Shown here: piece after piece, positions 34,439 through 43,084 of the stretch | Layout: every line of letters begins with the position of its first letter | Numbering within the stretch: position 1 is the stretch's first letter | From: Spongiibacter sp. IMCC21906 | GTDB lineage: Bacteria > Pseudomonadota > Gammaproteobacteria > Pseudomonadales > Spongiibacteraceae | Direction: 5' to 3' | NCBI RefSeq assembly: GCF_001010805.1 | Contig: NZ_CP011477.1 | Span: 3,156,501-3,220,500, forward strand | Length of the DNA: 64,000 nt | The notes under the pieces: generated by a model | What the model was told of the DNA's origin: nothing | Database searches by the model: none | The model's input: only the letters and a program-made list of their open reading frames with translations | Translations under genes and position numbers: made by a program

Positions 34439-35191
34439 ATGTCAGGCACCAAGACAGCTGAACTGTACCGGATGGTGATGGAGGATCATCTCTGTCCCTA
34501 TGGCTTAAAATCGAAACATTTATTGGAGACCCAAGGGTTTCAGGTGGAAGATCATCACCTTAAAAATCACGAGGAAACCGAAGCTTTTAAGCACAAGCAT
34601 AATGTTGAAACCACTCCTCAGACCTTTCTGGAAGGTAACCGAATCGGTGGGTACGACGACCTACTTGTGTATTTTGGGAAAGAACCAAAAGGCAAAAATG
34701 AACAAACTTACTGGCCCGTTATCGCTCTGTTTTCAATGACCTTTCTGATGGCCACGGGTTCGGCTTCGGTTGCTGAAGGGCAATGGCTGTCTTTACGCAC
34801 TTTCGAGTGGTTCATCGCTTTTTCAATGTGTGGTCTTGCCTATTTAAAAATACGGGATGTCGAAAGCTTTTCGACCATGTTTCTTAACTATGATCTTCTT
34901 GCCCAAAAATGGGTGCCTTACGGGTACGTGTATCCCTATGGTGAAGGCCTGGCTGGCTTGCTAATGATAGCCGGGGTATTGCCTTTCGTTTCGATACCAG
35001 TTGCCTTTTTCATAGGGATTGTCGGTGCCGTCTCAGTGTTTAAAGCCGTGTACATTGACAAAAGAAAGCTCAAGTGCGCCTGTGTAGGTGGCGAGAGTAA
35101 CGTCCCCTTGGGGTTTATATCGCTCACTGAAAACCTCATGATGCTTGGCATGGCAATATGGATGCTACTCAAGGCAAGTGTTATGGGGTAG
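34439..35191 (+). CDS. Glutaredoxin-MauE/DoxX-like membrane fusion protein
   Basis: A 250-residue protein joining an N-terminal glutaredoxin-like domain (about 1-80) to a four-helix MauE/DoxX-like membrane domain. The redox site reads DHLCPYGLKSK, so the usual CPYC has a single active cysteine (CPYG); TTPQTFLEGNRIGGYDDL matches the glutathione-binding cis-Pro and GG motifs. A further CAC pair lies in a loop near residue 218 (KLKCACVGG), a possible partner or metal site. It is divergent from cusRS across the 46-bp palindrome, with a strong ribosome-binding site. A redox or copper-handling role in the membrane is inferred from this context. Confidence 0.85.
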   Translation: MSGTKTAELYRMVMEDHLCPYGLKSKHLLETQGFQVEDHHLKNHEETEAFKHKHNVETTPQTFLEGNRIGGYDDLLVYFGKEPKGKNEQTYWPVIALFSMTFLMATGSASVAEGQWLSLRTFEWFIAFSMCGLAYLKIRDVESFSTMFLNYDLLAQKWVPYGYVYPYGEGLAGLLMIAGVLPFVSIPVAFFIGIVGAVSVFKAVYIDKRKLKCACVGGESNVPLGFISLTENLMMLGMAIWMLLKASVMG

Positions 35192-35283
35192 CCGCAAGCT
35201 TTTTTTATGCCCTGTTCCCCAGAGCCATTCATCAAACCTAAATCGGCAACTCGAATCATCACACTTAGCGACAATTTTGCAGG

Positions 35284-35299
35284 ATTACATGATTGTCAT
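35284..35299 (+). promoter_or_regulatory. CopR/CusR-type box upstream of copAB
   Basis: ATTACATGATTGTCAT differs from ATTACA-N4-TGTAAT at one position. It lies about 90 bp before the copA start codon, a reasonable distance for an activator site. Confidence 0.6.
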
Positions 35300-35389
35300 C
35301 CAGGAGTCATGCGGGTGACAGGCTCGGCTCGCTAGTATGCGGAGTCAGAACGTGGAACAACCATCACTTATTCGAAAAGAGATTGACTC

Positions 35390-37237
35390 ATGACCCATGG
35401 TTTCCCCCGACCCAAGCAGCCCTGGCAGCTTAGTCGCCGCCGCTTCGTGCAGGGCCTGGCAGCCGGTGGCGTGCTGGCCGCCACACCGTCCTGGTTGCAG
35501 GCCGCCGCAAAAGGCGCGACCGCGCTGGGCTCGGCACCGGTACTCAGCGGCCGTGAAATCGACCTGGTAATCGCCGCAACACCTGTCAATTTTACCGGTG
35601 TCACACGTATGGCTACCACCATCAACGGCTCCATTCCGGCACCGACGCTACGGCTGCGCGAGGGCGATGACGTCACCATCCGCGTCACCAACCGATTACC
35701 TGTTTCTACCTCTATTCACTGGCACGGCATCTTGCTGCCCTATCAAATGGATGGTGTGCCGGGGATCAGCTACCCAGGCATCGCACCGGGAGAAACCTTT
35801 GTTTACCGCTTTACCCTCCGCCAGAGCGGCACCTATTGGTACCACAGTCACTCCGGCTTTCAGGAGATGACCGGGATGTACGGCGCCCTGATCATTGAGC
35901 CGCGGGCAGGCGAAAGACACCGTGCCGACCAGGATTATGTGGTGCAGCTGTCCGACTGGACCGACGAAGATCCAATGCATACCTTCAGCAAGCTGAAAGT
36001 ACAAAGCGATGTCTACAACTTCAATCAGCCCACCTTTTTCGATTTCACAGCCGATGTCTCCAAGCTGGGCTTGCAGGCGGCACTGGAAAAGCGCCAGATG
36101 TGGAACCAGATGCGGATGAACCCGACCGATCTGGCGGACCTGTCGGCGGCCACCCTCACCTTCCTAATGAATGGCACCACCCCGGCGGGCAATTGGAGCG
36201 GGTTGTTCCAGCGCGGTGATCGCGTACGGCTGCGGTTTATCAATGCCGCCAGCAATAGCTTTTATGATGTTCGCATTCCCGGTTTGAAGTTAACGGTGAT
36301 CCAGGCAGATGGCCAGGATGTCGAGCCGGTCACTGTGGATGAATTCCGCTTTGGCCCCGGCGAAACCTACGATGTCATGGTCGAGCCCCAGGACGACGCT
36401 TATACGATCTTCGCCCAGAGCATGGAACGCAGCGGTTACGCTCGCGGCACCCTGAGTGTGCGGCAAGGTTTAACAGCGCCTGTGCCAGAACCCGATTCGC
36501 CCGAGTGGTTAACCATGAAGGATATGATGGGAGCAATGGGTGGTGGCGCCATGGGCCACGACATGATGAAAATGGACTCCATGGGCCAAACCAAGATGGA
36601 TCATTCCCAAATGTCCGGCGGTATGGCCATGGACCACAGTATGCACGGCATGCAGCAGGGTTCTGACAACCCGCTTGCCAAACCTTCATCTACCATACGC
36701 CACGCCCGAACCGAATACGGGGCTTCGGTTGACCAACGGGTGGATACGCCAAGTACCAATCTCGACGACCCCGGTATTGGCTTGCGCAACTTAAGCCAGC
36801 GTGGGCTGCGCCCACAGGGCCACCGCGTGCTGACGCTGGCCGACCTGAAATCCATCGATGGTGTGCTGGATGACCGCCGCCCGCCCGCAAGAGAGCTGGA
36901 ACTACACCTTACCGGCAATATGGAACGCTATAGCTGGTCCTTCGACGGGCTTGAATTCGGCAAAAGCACACCAGTCTCCTTGCGTCATAACGAACGCGTT
37001 AGAATCATTTTGCAAAATGACACCATGATGACCCACCCCATGCACTTACATGGTATGTGGAGCGAACTGGAAACTGACCAGGGTGAATTGCGAGTGCGCC
37101 GCCATACCATTCCCGTGCAACCAGCGCAGCGCATCAGCTACCTGACCACACCCCACGATCTGGGCCGCTGGGCCTGGCATTGTCATTTGCTGTTCCATAT
37201 GGATGCGGGCATGTTCCGCGAGGTGGTGGTGTCATGA
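35390..37237 (+). CDS. copA: Periplasmic multicopper oxidase CopA (PcoA type)
   Basis: A 615-residue copper-resistance multicopper oxidase that oxidises Cu(I) and binds copper in the periplasm. A Tat signal is clear (SRRRFVQGLAAGGVLAA). The copper-ligand motifs are intact: HWHGILLP, WYHSHSGFQE, HPMHLHGMW and HCHLLFHMDAGM. A Met/His-rich insert at about residues 380-425 (for example KDMMGAMGGGAMGHDMMKMD) would bind extra copper. Length is usual for PcoA. It overlaps copB by 4 bp and is preceded by a CopR-type box. This CopA is unrelated to the ATPase at 44110-46434. Confidence 0.96.
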   Translation: MTHGFPRPKQPWQLSRRRFVQGLAAGGVLAATPSWLQAAAKGATALGSAPVLSGREIDLVIAATPVNFTGVTRMATTINGSIPAPTLRLREGDDVTIRVTNRLPVSTSIHWHGILLPYQMDGVPGISYPGIAPGETFVYRFTLRQSGTYWYHSHSGFQEMTGMYGALIIEPRAGERHRADQDYVVQLSDWTDEDPMHTFSKLKVQSDVYNFNQPTFFDFTADVSKLGLQAALEKRQMWNQMRMNPTDLADLSAATLTFLMNGTTPAGNWSGLFQRGDRVRLRFINAASNSFYDVRIPGLKLTVIQADGQDVEPVTVDEFRFGPGETYDVMVEPQDDAYTIFAQSMERSGYARGTLSVRQGLTAPVPEPDSPEWLTMKDMMGAMGGGAMGHDMMKMDSMGQTKMDHSQMSGGMAMDHSMHGMQQGSDNPLAKPSSTIRHARTEYGASVDQRVDTPSTNLDDPGIGLRNLSQRGLRPQGHRVLTLADLKSIDGVLDDRRPPARELELHLTGNMERYSWSFDGLEFGKSTPVSLRHNERVRIILQNDTMMTHPMHLHGMWSELETDQGELRVRRHTIPVQPAQRISYLTTPHDLGRWAWHCHLLFHMDAGMFREVVVS

Positions 37238-38079
37238 GACTTAATACGGTGAAATATCTCACAACACTGGTTGTTATTGTCGGTGCCCTTCAAGTAAATA
37301 CGGCCCTGGCGCAAATGGATCACGGCGATATGCAAATGCAGGGTGGTAGTGCGCCAGCCGATGCCCGCGATCCCCACGCTTATTCCGACGGTTACACCTT
37401 GACCGAAGGCCCCTATGCACAGCCGGGGCCACGGCAACTGAAACTGGCGGACGAGCACGCCTTCTGGTCCGTTCTGGGCGATCGCCTGGAGTATCAGGAA
37501 GACAGCGATAGCACGGTTTACGATATACAGGCCTGGTATGGCACCACCTACAACCGCTTTGTCATCAAAGCGGAGGGTGATATCGCAGACGGCACGCTGG
37601 AAGAAAGTTCTACCGAGCTGTTGTGGGGCCATGCGCTCAACGCCTATTTCGACACCCAATTCGGCGTTCGACTTGACCAATATGACGAAGGTAAGGATCG
37701 CCAGTGGCTGGCAATTGGTATGCAAGGCCTGGCGCCCTACTGGTTTGAGCTGGATGTGACTGCCTATGTTGGCGACGACGGTCGGACCGCACTCTCTGCC
37801 GAGGCCGAGTACGAGTTGCTGCTGACACAGCGGCTCATTTTACAGCCCCGCGCGGAACTGAATCTGTATGGCAAGGATGATCTTGATAATAGATTGGGGT
37901 CGGGCCTCTCGGATCTCGCCTTGGGCTTGCGCCTGCGTTACGAATTCAGCCGTCAATTTTCTCCCTACATCGGTGTGGAATGGACAGACACCTATGGCGA
38001 CACAGCCGATTACCGCCGCGCGGCAGGCCAAGATACGTCAGGCACCCAATTCGTCGCGGGACTGCGATTCTGGTTTTAA
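37234..38079 (+). CDS. copB: Outer-membrane copper resistance protein CopB (PcoB type)
   Basis: A 281-residue outer-membrane beta-barrel protein. A signal peptide (about 1-26) is followed by a short Met/His segment (QMDHGDMQMQGG) and then a CopB/PcoB barrel with alternating aromatic strands and a terminal FVAGLRFWF. It is smaller at the N-terminus than long-form CopB proteins. The ATG overlaps the copA stop (ATGA), so the two are translationally coupled. Its role is copper binding or passage at the outer membrane. Confidence 0.94.
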   Translation: MRLNTVKYLTTLVVIVGALQVNTALAQMDHGDMQMQGGSAPADARDPHAYSDGYTLTEGPYAQPGPRQLKLADEHAFWSVLGDRLEYQEDSDSTVYDIQAWYGTTYNRFVIKAEGDIADGTLEESSTELLWGHALNAYFDTQFGVRLDQYDEGKDRQWLAIGMQGLAPYWFELDVTAYVGDDGRTALSAEAEYELLLTQRLILQPRAELNLYGKDDLDNRLGSGLSDLALGLRLRYEFSRQFSPYIGVEWTDTYGDTADYRRAAGQDTSGTQFVAGLRFWF

Positions 38080-38131
38080 CAATCACCAAGTTGATATAGA
38101 AACTTTTTAAACACCTATGAGGAACACCTTT

Positions 38132-38425
38132 ATGAATATGAAAACACTAGCCACTATCATCGTGTTCTCCACACTGGGCATCGCTTTATCTGCACAGGCC
38201 CATGATCCTAAAGAGCATATGAAAGACGCTGAAAAGCCGGATTGTGCAGCCATGAAAAATATGGATCACAGCAAGATGGATATGAATGATCCTGTGATGC
38301 AAGCCATGATGAAACAATGCATGAATGACACGCATAATAACGACTCTGAAAAGGATCAAGCGCAGGCTGATCATCAGGACAACGAAAAAAGCTCAGGCGA
38401 GCAACATTCAGAACACCAACACTGA
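38132..38425 (+). CDS. Small secreted Met/His-rich copper-binding protein
   Basis: A 97-residue exported protein: signal peptide about 1-22 (ending ALSAQA), then KDAEKPDCAAMKNMDHSKMD with repeated Met, His and Asp, two cysteines, and a His-rich end (EQHSEHQH). No known fold is needed; it looks like a periplasmic copper sponge. I chose ATG 38132 with a GAGGA ribosome-binding site; an ATG five codons upstream is in frame. Third gene of the cop operon, followed 18 nt later by a cytochrome c gene. Confidence 0.8.
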   Translation: MNMKTLATIIVFSTLGIALSAQAHDPKEHMKDAEKPDCAAMKNMDHSKMDMNDPVMQAMMKQCMNDTHNNDSEKDQAQADHQDNEKSSGEQHSEHQH

Positions 38426-38443
38426 TCAACCCAAGGAGTTTTC

Positions 38444-39025
38444 ATGTCGGCGCTCACCACCTTTATCAAGAGTCTGGTCATTACCGCTGTCATCGCGCTG
38501 GTGGGTGGTGGGCTGTTTCTCTATTCAGGTCTCTACCCCATGGGAGCCGATGTACCACACAATCGGCTGACCTACTGGCTGCTGGAAACCTTGCGTGAAC
38601 GTTCAGTTGCACGTGCTGCCAGTGACATTAAGGTTCCTGGCGACCTAAACGCACCGGAGCGGTTACTGGCGGGTGGCGCCGACTACAATGATATGTGTGC
38701 GGGGTGCCATTTGAAGCCGGGCAAAACCGAAAGTGATTTCACCCTGGGACTGTATCCCGCTCCCCCTAATCTAACTCTAGCCGGCGATGAACATGGGCAC
38801 GAACATACCGGCGACACCGAAAATGACGACGAGGCCATTAAGCGACAATTCTGGATTATTAAACACGGCATCAAGGCTTCGGGCATGCCCGCCTGGGGAC
38901 CGGGGCATGACGATGAACGTATCTGGAACATGGTGGCGTTCCTGAAGCGATTGCCGGAATTGTCTCCCGACCAATACCAGATACTCACCGCACGTGGGCA
39001 AGACTCGGAAGGGCATGGTCACTGA
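38444..39025 (+). CDS. Membrane-anchored c-type cytochrome of the cop operon
   Basis: A 193-residue protein with one N-terminal membrane helix (about 8-30) and a periplasmic cytochrome c domain. The heme site is MCAGCHLKPG, and the distal methionine is probably in ASGMPAWGPGH. The segment DEHGHEHTGDTEND and the end EGHGH are His-rich. It follows the Met-rich gene and precedes a convergent DUF5676 gene. It could accept electrons from the multicopper oxidase or from Cu(I), which is inferred from position. Confidence 0.88.
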   Translation: MSALTTFIKSLVITAVIALVGGGLFLYSGLYPMGADVPHNRLTYWLLETLRERSVARAASDIKVPGDLNAPERLLAGGADYNDMCAGCHLKPGKTESDFTLGLYPAPPNLTLAGDEHGHEHTGDTENDDEAIKRQFWIIKHGIKASGMPAWGPGHDDERIWNMVAFLKRLPELSPDQYQILTARGQDSEGHGH

Positions 39026-39049
39026 TATGGCACCTCATAATCCATCGGC

Positions 39050-39304
39050 TTACTGCAAGCGGTTGTAAATAGCCGCCAGCAACCACCCGGCGATACCCGC
39101 TGACACTGACCAAGCCACCAGTCCCACAACAACGCCAGTGAATGTCAAATGCCAACCCATCTCATTCAGTTGCATATGCACCATTTCCCCAGACATGGAT
39201 AACATCATGGCGGGCATTAACATCACCAACAGGCTGCAAGCCAGCCACAGTATCGCCGCGGTAATCGCGCTGGCTATCCCGAATTTGAACGCATTAAGTG
39301 TCAT
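39050..39304 (-). CDS. DUF5676 small membrane protein
   Basis: An 84-residue protein with two membrane helices, starting MTLNAFKFGIASAITAAILW and ending GWLLAAIYNRLQ, both typical of DUF5676. Function unknown; family members often accompany copper or multi-metal resistance genes. The middle segment contains several methionines that could bind copper. It is convergent with the cytochrome c gene and sits 48 nt downstream of the ferritin-like gene, so it may be co-transcribed with it. Confidence 0.8.
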   Translation of the reverse strand: MTLNAFKFGIASAITAAILWLACSLLVMLMPAMMLSMSGEMVHMQLNEMGWHLTFTGVVVGLVAWSVSAGIAGWLLAAIYNRLQ

Positions 39305-39351
39305 GACTATTCCTCCGTTTATGGTGGTGTATCTGTAATAAATTAGTGTCT

Positions 39352-39810
39352 CTACATATCCCCGAACCGGTTGGCAGACTGCACCATACGCATCATTTCG
39401 TGTTCCTCCAGCGACCGGAGTGATTCCATCAACTCCTTGGCAGAGGGGATATCCGCCCTTGAGGCGAGATAGCGATACAGCTCAATCACCTGCTGATGCT
39501 GATCGACAATCACCTCCATGATTTGCGCGGCATCAAGCTCGGCAAAAGGCGCGTCGCAATGTGCATGTCGGACGATAGGATGCTTTGCCACATATTCCAT
39601 ACACCAGGTGTTCAGCGCATGTTCATCGCCCGAGGTTTCGAAGCCATTGACAACTTTTGTGAGACTTTTTTCGTGATCGGACAGGTAAGCAAGAATCATC
39701 CGGGCCCGTTCATCCGTATTCTTGTCTGCGCAATGGGATAAGCACTGACTGAGATGTTGGTGAAATTCCCGGGTCCAGTGCAGCACATCTTTTAAGGTTT
39801 CAATTTGCAT
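39352..39810 (-). CDS. Ferritin-like/four-helix hypothetical protein
   Basis: A 152-residue soluble protein, almost all alpha-helical, with His, Glu and Cys placed in helix-like spacing (EFHQHLSQCLSHC, VDQHQQVIELYRYL, LRSLEEHEMMRMV). The pattern of ExxH-like pairs suggests a four-helix metal-binding bundle, as in rubrerythrin or hemerythrin-like proteins, but I cannot assign a family with certainty. It follows a 35-residue ORF and precedes a DUF5676 gene on the same strand. Confidence 0.65.
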   Translation of the reverse strand: MQIETLKDVLHWTREFHQHLSQCLSHCADKNTDERARMILAYLSDHEKSLTKVVNGFETSGDEHALNTWCMEYVAKHPIVRHAHCDAPFAELDAAQIMEVIVDQHQQVIELYRYLASRADIPSAKELMESLRSLEEHEMMRMVQSANRFGDM

Positions 39811-39842
39811 AATTTTTTCTCAGTTGTGGATTGACTCATCGA

Positions 39843-39950
39843 TTAGAGTCTCAAAAAGTCACGATAGCTGCGCATACACACCACCAGTTCCTGGTGGGTG
39901 TCGATGCCCATATAGATCGCTTTAAGTGTGCTAACTTGATCCATTACCAT
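39843..39950 (-). CDS. Very small ORF (35 residues), possible gene or relic
   Basis: A 36-codon frame with a GGAGA site just before the ATG at 39950 reads MDQVSTLKAIYMGIDTHQEL (from the second Met) and ends after DFLRL. It lies between the APC permease stop and the ferritin-like start, in the same direction. I do not recognise it; it may be a real microprotein or the start of a lost gene. Confidence 0.3.
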   Translation of the reverse strand: MVMDQVSTLKAIYMGIDTHQELVVCMRSYRDFLRL

Positions 39951-40018
39951 TCTCCAAACAACAAAAGTTAACCACTAGAGTCCCGTTCTGTGCCTGGCAG
40001 GCTTCCTCCACATGATTT

Positions 40019-41371
40019 TTAATGATGATGTTCATGCGCCTGACTTTGGGACACAGCTTGCTTTCGTTTTTCAGATCCAAGGAATAGTTGCTCTCCGATC
40101 GCGATTAGCATCATTGTGACAACGGCCACACCCAACACAAATGGATCTGAATTCAACTTCACCCAAACGAACCCGCTTAGTGCAAGCGAATCTAATATAA
40201 TCGCGGTAACGGGGACCCAGCTTTTGGCTTTAACATCGTCCAACAAGTAGCGCAGAACACCCCAGTGAATGGCGATATCCATCACCAGATAGAATATGAT
40301 GCCAAGTGCTGCTATACGGGAAAGATCAAAGAACGCGGTGAGCACAAGTCCAAGAACCACGGTGTACACCAATGTATGTTTCTGAATGCTACCCGGCATA
40401 CCGAAATGGCTATGGGGCACCAACTTCATTTCCGTTAGCATCGCCAGCATTCTGGAGACCGCAAAAATACTGGCAAGAATCCCTCCCGCCGTCGCCAGCA
40501 TGGCAATCGCAACGGTGAACCACACGCCGTACTCACCGAGTGCAGGTCGAGCGGCCGCAGCCAGGGAATAATCTCGAGTTTGAATAATCTCCCTGAGTGA
40601 GAGGTTACTGGCCACCGCAAAACCAACCAATGTATAGATAACGACACAGGCAGCAATCGAAATAACAATGGCGCGACCAACATTGCGGTGTGGATCGATC
40701 ACCTCGGAACCACTATTGGTAATAGTGGTAAAGCCTTTGAATGCCAGAATCCCCAGCGCTGTGGCGCCGAGGAAATTACTGGCTGAACCGGTCTCGCTTA
40801 CATGGTCAAAGTCCACTGCCAGGCTATCAGCTAACCAGATGCCGACGAGACCAAAGATTAGAATTCCACCAATTTTCAGTAGGCCGATAAACCCTGCAAC
40901 CCCTTGAATCAACCGATTACCCAACAGGTTCACAATGAACGCCGCCAGAATTAGGGAGACGCCGAGTATAGGAGTCATTTGCCCTGAAGGGTCACCGCCA
41001 AATAATTGCATGGTGTAAGAACCGAACGTACGCGCTAGAAAACTCTGCGCGATGACCATCGAAAAATACATAAGTAGTGCATTAAACGCAGTGGGCAACC
41101 GGTCGCCATAGGCCTTATGCAGATACATGCCGATCCCCCCTGCTGATGGGTAGGCATTGGATATTTTGATGTATGAGTAAGCACTGAAACCAACGATGAT
41201 CGCGGCCGCGAGGAATGCCAATGGGAATAATGCACCAGTCATCTCTGCCATTTGCCCGGTTAGCGCAAATATTCCTGCGCCGATCATCACCCCAGTCCCG
41301 AGCATCACCGTACCTGACAGAGAGAGGCTACCCTCGTCATAATGTGTCGAACGATCGTCTTTTTCCTCCAT
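40019..41371 (-). CDS. APC-superfamily permease
   Basis: A 450-residue transporter with about twelve membrane helices. The first helix motif GTGVMIGAGIFALTGQMAEM is the APC signature of substrate and Na+ site 1. A His-rich tail (QAHEHHH) ends the protein. Amino acids or other small organic cations are usual substrates. It starts two bases after the small gene upstream and is the last member of the copper operon that begins at the MerR gene (47197). A role in copper stress, for example uptake of a chelating amino acid, is inferred from position only. Confidence 0.88.
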   Translation of the reverse strand: MEEKDDRSTHYDEGSLSLSGTVMLGTGVMIGAGIFALTGQMAEMTGALFPLAFLAAAIIVGFSAYSYIKISNAYPSAGGIGMYLHKAYGDRLPTAFNALLMYFSMVIAQSFLARTFGSYTMQLFGGDPSGQMTPILGVSLILAAFIVNLLGNRLIQGVAGFIGLLKIGGILIFGLVGIWLADSLAVDFDHVSETGSASNFLGATALGILAFKGFTTITNSGSEVIDPHRNVGRAIVISIAACVVIYTLVGFAVASNLSLREIIQTRDYSLAAAARPALGEYGVWFTVAIAMLATAGGILASIFAVSRMLAMLTEMKLVPHSHFGMPGSIQKHTLVYTVVLGLVLTAFFDLSRIAALGIIFYLVMDIAIHWGVLRYLLDDVKAKSWVPVTAIILDSLALSGFVWVKLNSDPFVLGVAVVTMMLIAIGEQLFLGSEKRKQAVSQSQAHEHHH

Positions 41372-41560
41372 TCATGCCCCCTTAATATAATGGTCAGCCC
41401 TCTTCCTGGGCATTCGTTGCAAGGTATACAGGATGCTTAAAACTGCATTTCTCAACAGACTGCTAGTCATATCGACAGGTTCCAACGTCAATTGGCCCCT
41501 CACCAGATTAATTTCCGAGACACCTAATCGATGTTCTTTGTTGCTCATTTTCTCTTTCAT
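41372..41560 (-). CDS. Small hypothetical protein between HMA-like gene and APC permease
   Basis: A 62-residue protein without known domains; the C-terminal half is basic (LQRMPRKRADHYIKG). Its ATG at 41560 directly follows the stop of the upstream HMA-like gene, and its stop lies two bases before the permease ATG, so it is embedded in the operon. A second ATG at 41548 has a better ribosome-binding site. The tight packing argues it is translated; function unknown. Confidence 0.5.
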   Translation of the reverse strand: MKEKMSNKEHRLGVSEINLVRGQLTLEPVDMTSSLLRNAVLSILYTLQRMPRKRADHYIKGA

Positions 41561-41908
41561 CTAATGAGGCGGCATCTTGTTGCAGCAGTGCGCCTCATGT
41601 TTAGCGTTATCCCTGATATTCTCATCGGTCTGCCGTTGCCAACTCAGCCTGGTTCGGGGCCACCAGCTGTCTTTTATTGCCGCACCATGCTTTTCGACAA
41701 TGGCGATCATTTCATCGATATTGTGATGAGAAGCGTCGTAGGCGATTTTTAAGGTTTTTCTACGTGCATCGAACTGAACGCTGTCAACACAGGGAAGCTC
41801 ATCAATTTCCTCAACAATCGCTTTGGTATTGTTTTCATTGATCCCGCACACGCTCAAGGTATGCTTGGTTAAAAAACCTGGATTGATACCCGATCGATGC
41901 TCATTCAT
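41561..41908 (-). CDS. HMA-like cation-binding small protein
   Basis: A 115-residue protein with a ferredoxin-like HMA fold: KHTLSVCGINENNTKAIVEE, then VDSVQFDARRKTLKIAYD and the helix DEMIAIVEKHG. The MxCxxC loop is reduced to a single cysteine. A C-terminal extension has a CC pair (EAHCCNKMPPH) after a basic WQRQTDENIRDN motif, seen in small proteins beside copper ATPases. ATG 41908 has a GGAGG site. It follows the Met-rich gene in the copper operon; cytoplasmic copper chaperoning is inferred. Confidence 0.78.
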   Translation of the reverse strand: MNEHRSGINPGFLTKHTLSVCGINENNTKAIVEEIDELPCVDSVQFDARRKTLKIAYDASHHNIDEMIAIVEKHGAAIKDSWWPRTRLSWQRQTDENIRDNAKHEAHCCNKMPPH

Positions 41909-41949
41909 AGTGTTTTTCCTCCAATCGACAGGTTGAGTAAGCAACCCAT

Positions 41950-42394
41950 CTATTTTTTGTGTTTGTGGACAGGTGTTTTTTGGGATTCAGACTCATGATC
42001 CATCATTTGCCCCATCATCATCTGCATCATGCCCATTCGTTCTTCCATCATGTCCATGCGCTTTATCATATCCATGTCGTCCATTTTTGATGACTCATCT
42101 TTGTTCATGTCCATTCCCATGCCATCACCCATTAATCGCATGCCCTCCTGCATCACTCGCATATGTTCCTGCATCAGTTGCTGGCGTTTTTCCGGATCGG
42201 TTTCGGCTTTGATTTTTCCCATCATGTCGTGCATCTTTTGCATGTGCTCATGCATAGCCATCATTTGCTCATGGCCCATCACCATTCCGCCCATCGGCTG
42301 ATCTTTACTGTCGCCATGTTCGTGCCCTTTTTTCCGCAAAGACGGGCGAAGAAATCGCGGCGGCTATTACCAAATTGGAGATTAGTTTTTTCAT
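41950..42394 (-). pseudogene. Secreted Met/His-rich copper-binding protein with frameshift after the signal peptide
   Basis: From ATG 42394 (GAGGG upstream) the frame encodes a clean signal peptide, MKKLISNLVIAAAISSPVFA, and then stops. A different frame (41950-42339) encodes the mature part: GHEHGDSKDQPMGG followed by a long Met/His region (for example MAMHEHMQKMHDMMG) and ending HKHKK. The frames meet at a run of six A on the coding strand (T at 42328-42333); removing one A joins them. It may be a real inactivation, a reversible slippage event or a sequencing error. The operon position suggests a periplasmic copper sponge. Confidence 0.75.
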
Positions 42395-42407
42395 CGGAGT
42401 ACCCTCA

Positions 42408-43058
42408 TCAGTTGGAAACAGTTTTATCGACGTTAAATTTCGGAATCCATGCCGGCGTGACTTCCATATAGCGGCGATAGTCATCACCGAATTCCTTCAA
42501 TGCCATGCGCTCCTCACGCTTAGCGAGTCGCACGTAAACCACTACCAGAACCGGAAACATAATCACGGTAAGGATCGTCGGCCACTGCAACAGAAATCCA
42601 AACATGATCAGGATAAATGCGATGTACTGCGGGTGGCGGCAACGGGCATACCAGCCGGTAGTCGCTAGCGAACGGGTCTGCTGCGCCTTGTGCAGAACAC
42701 TCCACGCCGAGGCCAGCAAAAAGAAACCCAAAATGATCAGGACATTACTGGCGATATGCAGCGGATCAAAATGAGGGTTGCCTTCAAAACCGAAAAGGGT
42801 ATGCAGAAGATGGCCGTTTTCGTGGGACAGAAAATCAATACCAGGATATTTTTCCGCCAACCAGCCGGAGAGAAAATAAATGGTTAATGGAAAGCCATAC
42901 ATCTCGGTAAATAGGGCAATAATAAACGCCGAGAAAGCGCCAAAGCTTCGCCAGTCAGTTTTGGTTTGCGGCTTGGTAAAGCTGAAGGCAAAGAAAATAA
43001 ATATCGCCGAATTAAGTATCACCAGCGTCCAGAGGCCGTAAGCGGATTCACCGTGCAT
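42408..43058 (-). CDS. Isoprenylcysteine carboxyl methyltransferase-like membrane protein
   Basis: A 216-residue polytopic membrane protein of the ICMT/PEMT-like family. The C-terminal cofactor region has the typical WYARCRHPQYIAFILIMFG and REERMALKEFGDDYRRY motifs. Several helices precede it. Bacterial members are poorly characterised; methylation of small thiols, lipids or other acceptors is possible. It lies 26 nt after the DUF2933 gene in the copper operon, where such genes recur, but a substrate cannot be named. Confidence 0.88.
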   Translation of the reverse strand: MHGESAYGLWTLVILNSAIFIFFAFSFTKPQTKTDWRSFGAFSAFIIALFTEMYGFPLTIYFLSGWLAEKYPGIDFLSHENGHLLHTLFGFEGNPHFDPLHIASNVLIILGFFLLASAWSVLHKAQQTRSLATTGWYARCRHPQYIAFILIMFGFLLQWPTILTVIMFPVLVVVYVRLAKREERMALKEFGDDYRRYMEVTPAWIPKFNVDKTVSN

Positions 43059-43084
43059 GCTTCTTCTCCTGTAATATTGTTGGA

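Noticed and set aside
42328-42334. A AAA AAG-like slippery sequence as programmed -1 frameshift in the Met-rich gene
   Set aside because: The run is not in the required frame, and joining the frames needs a +1 shift, so classic -1 programmed frameshifting does not fit.
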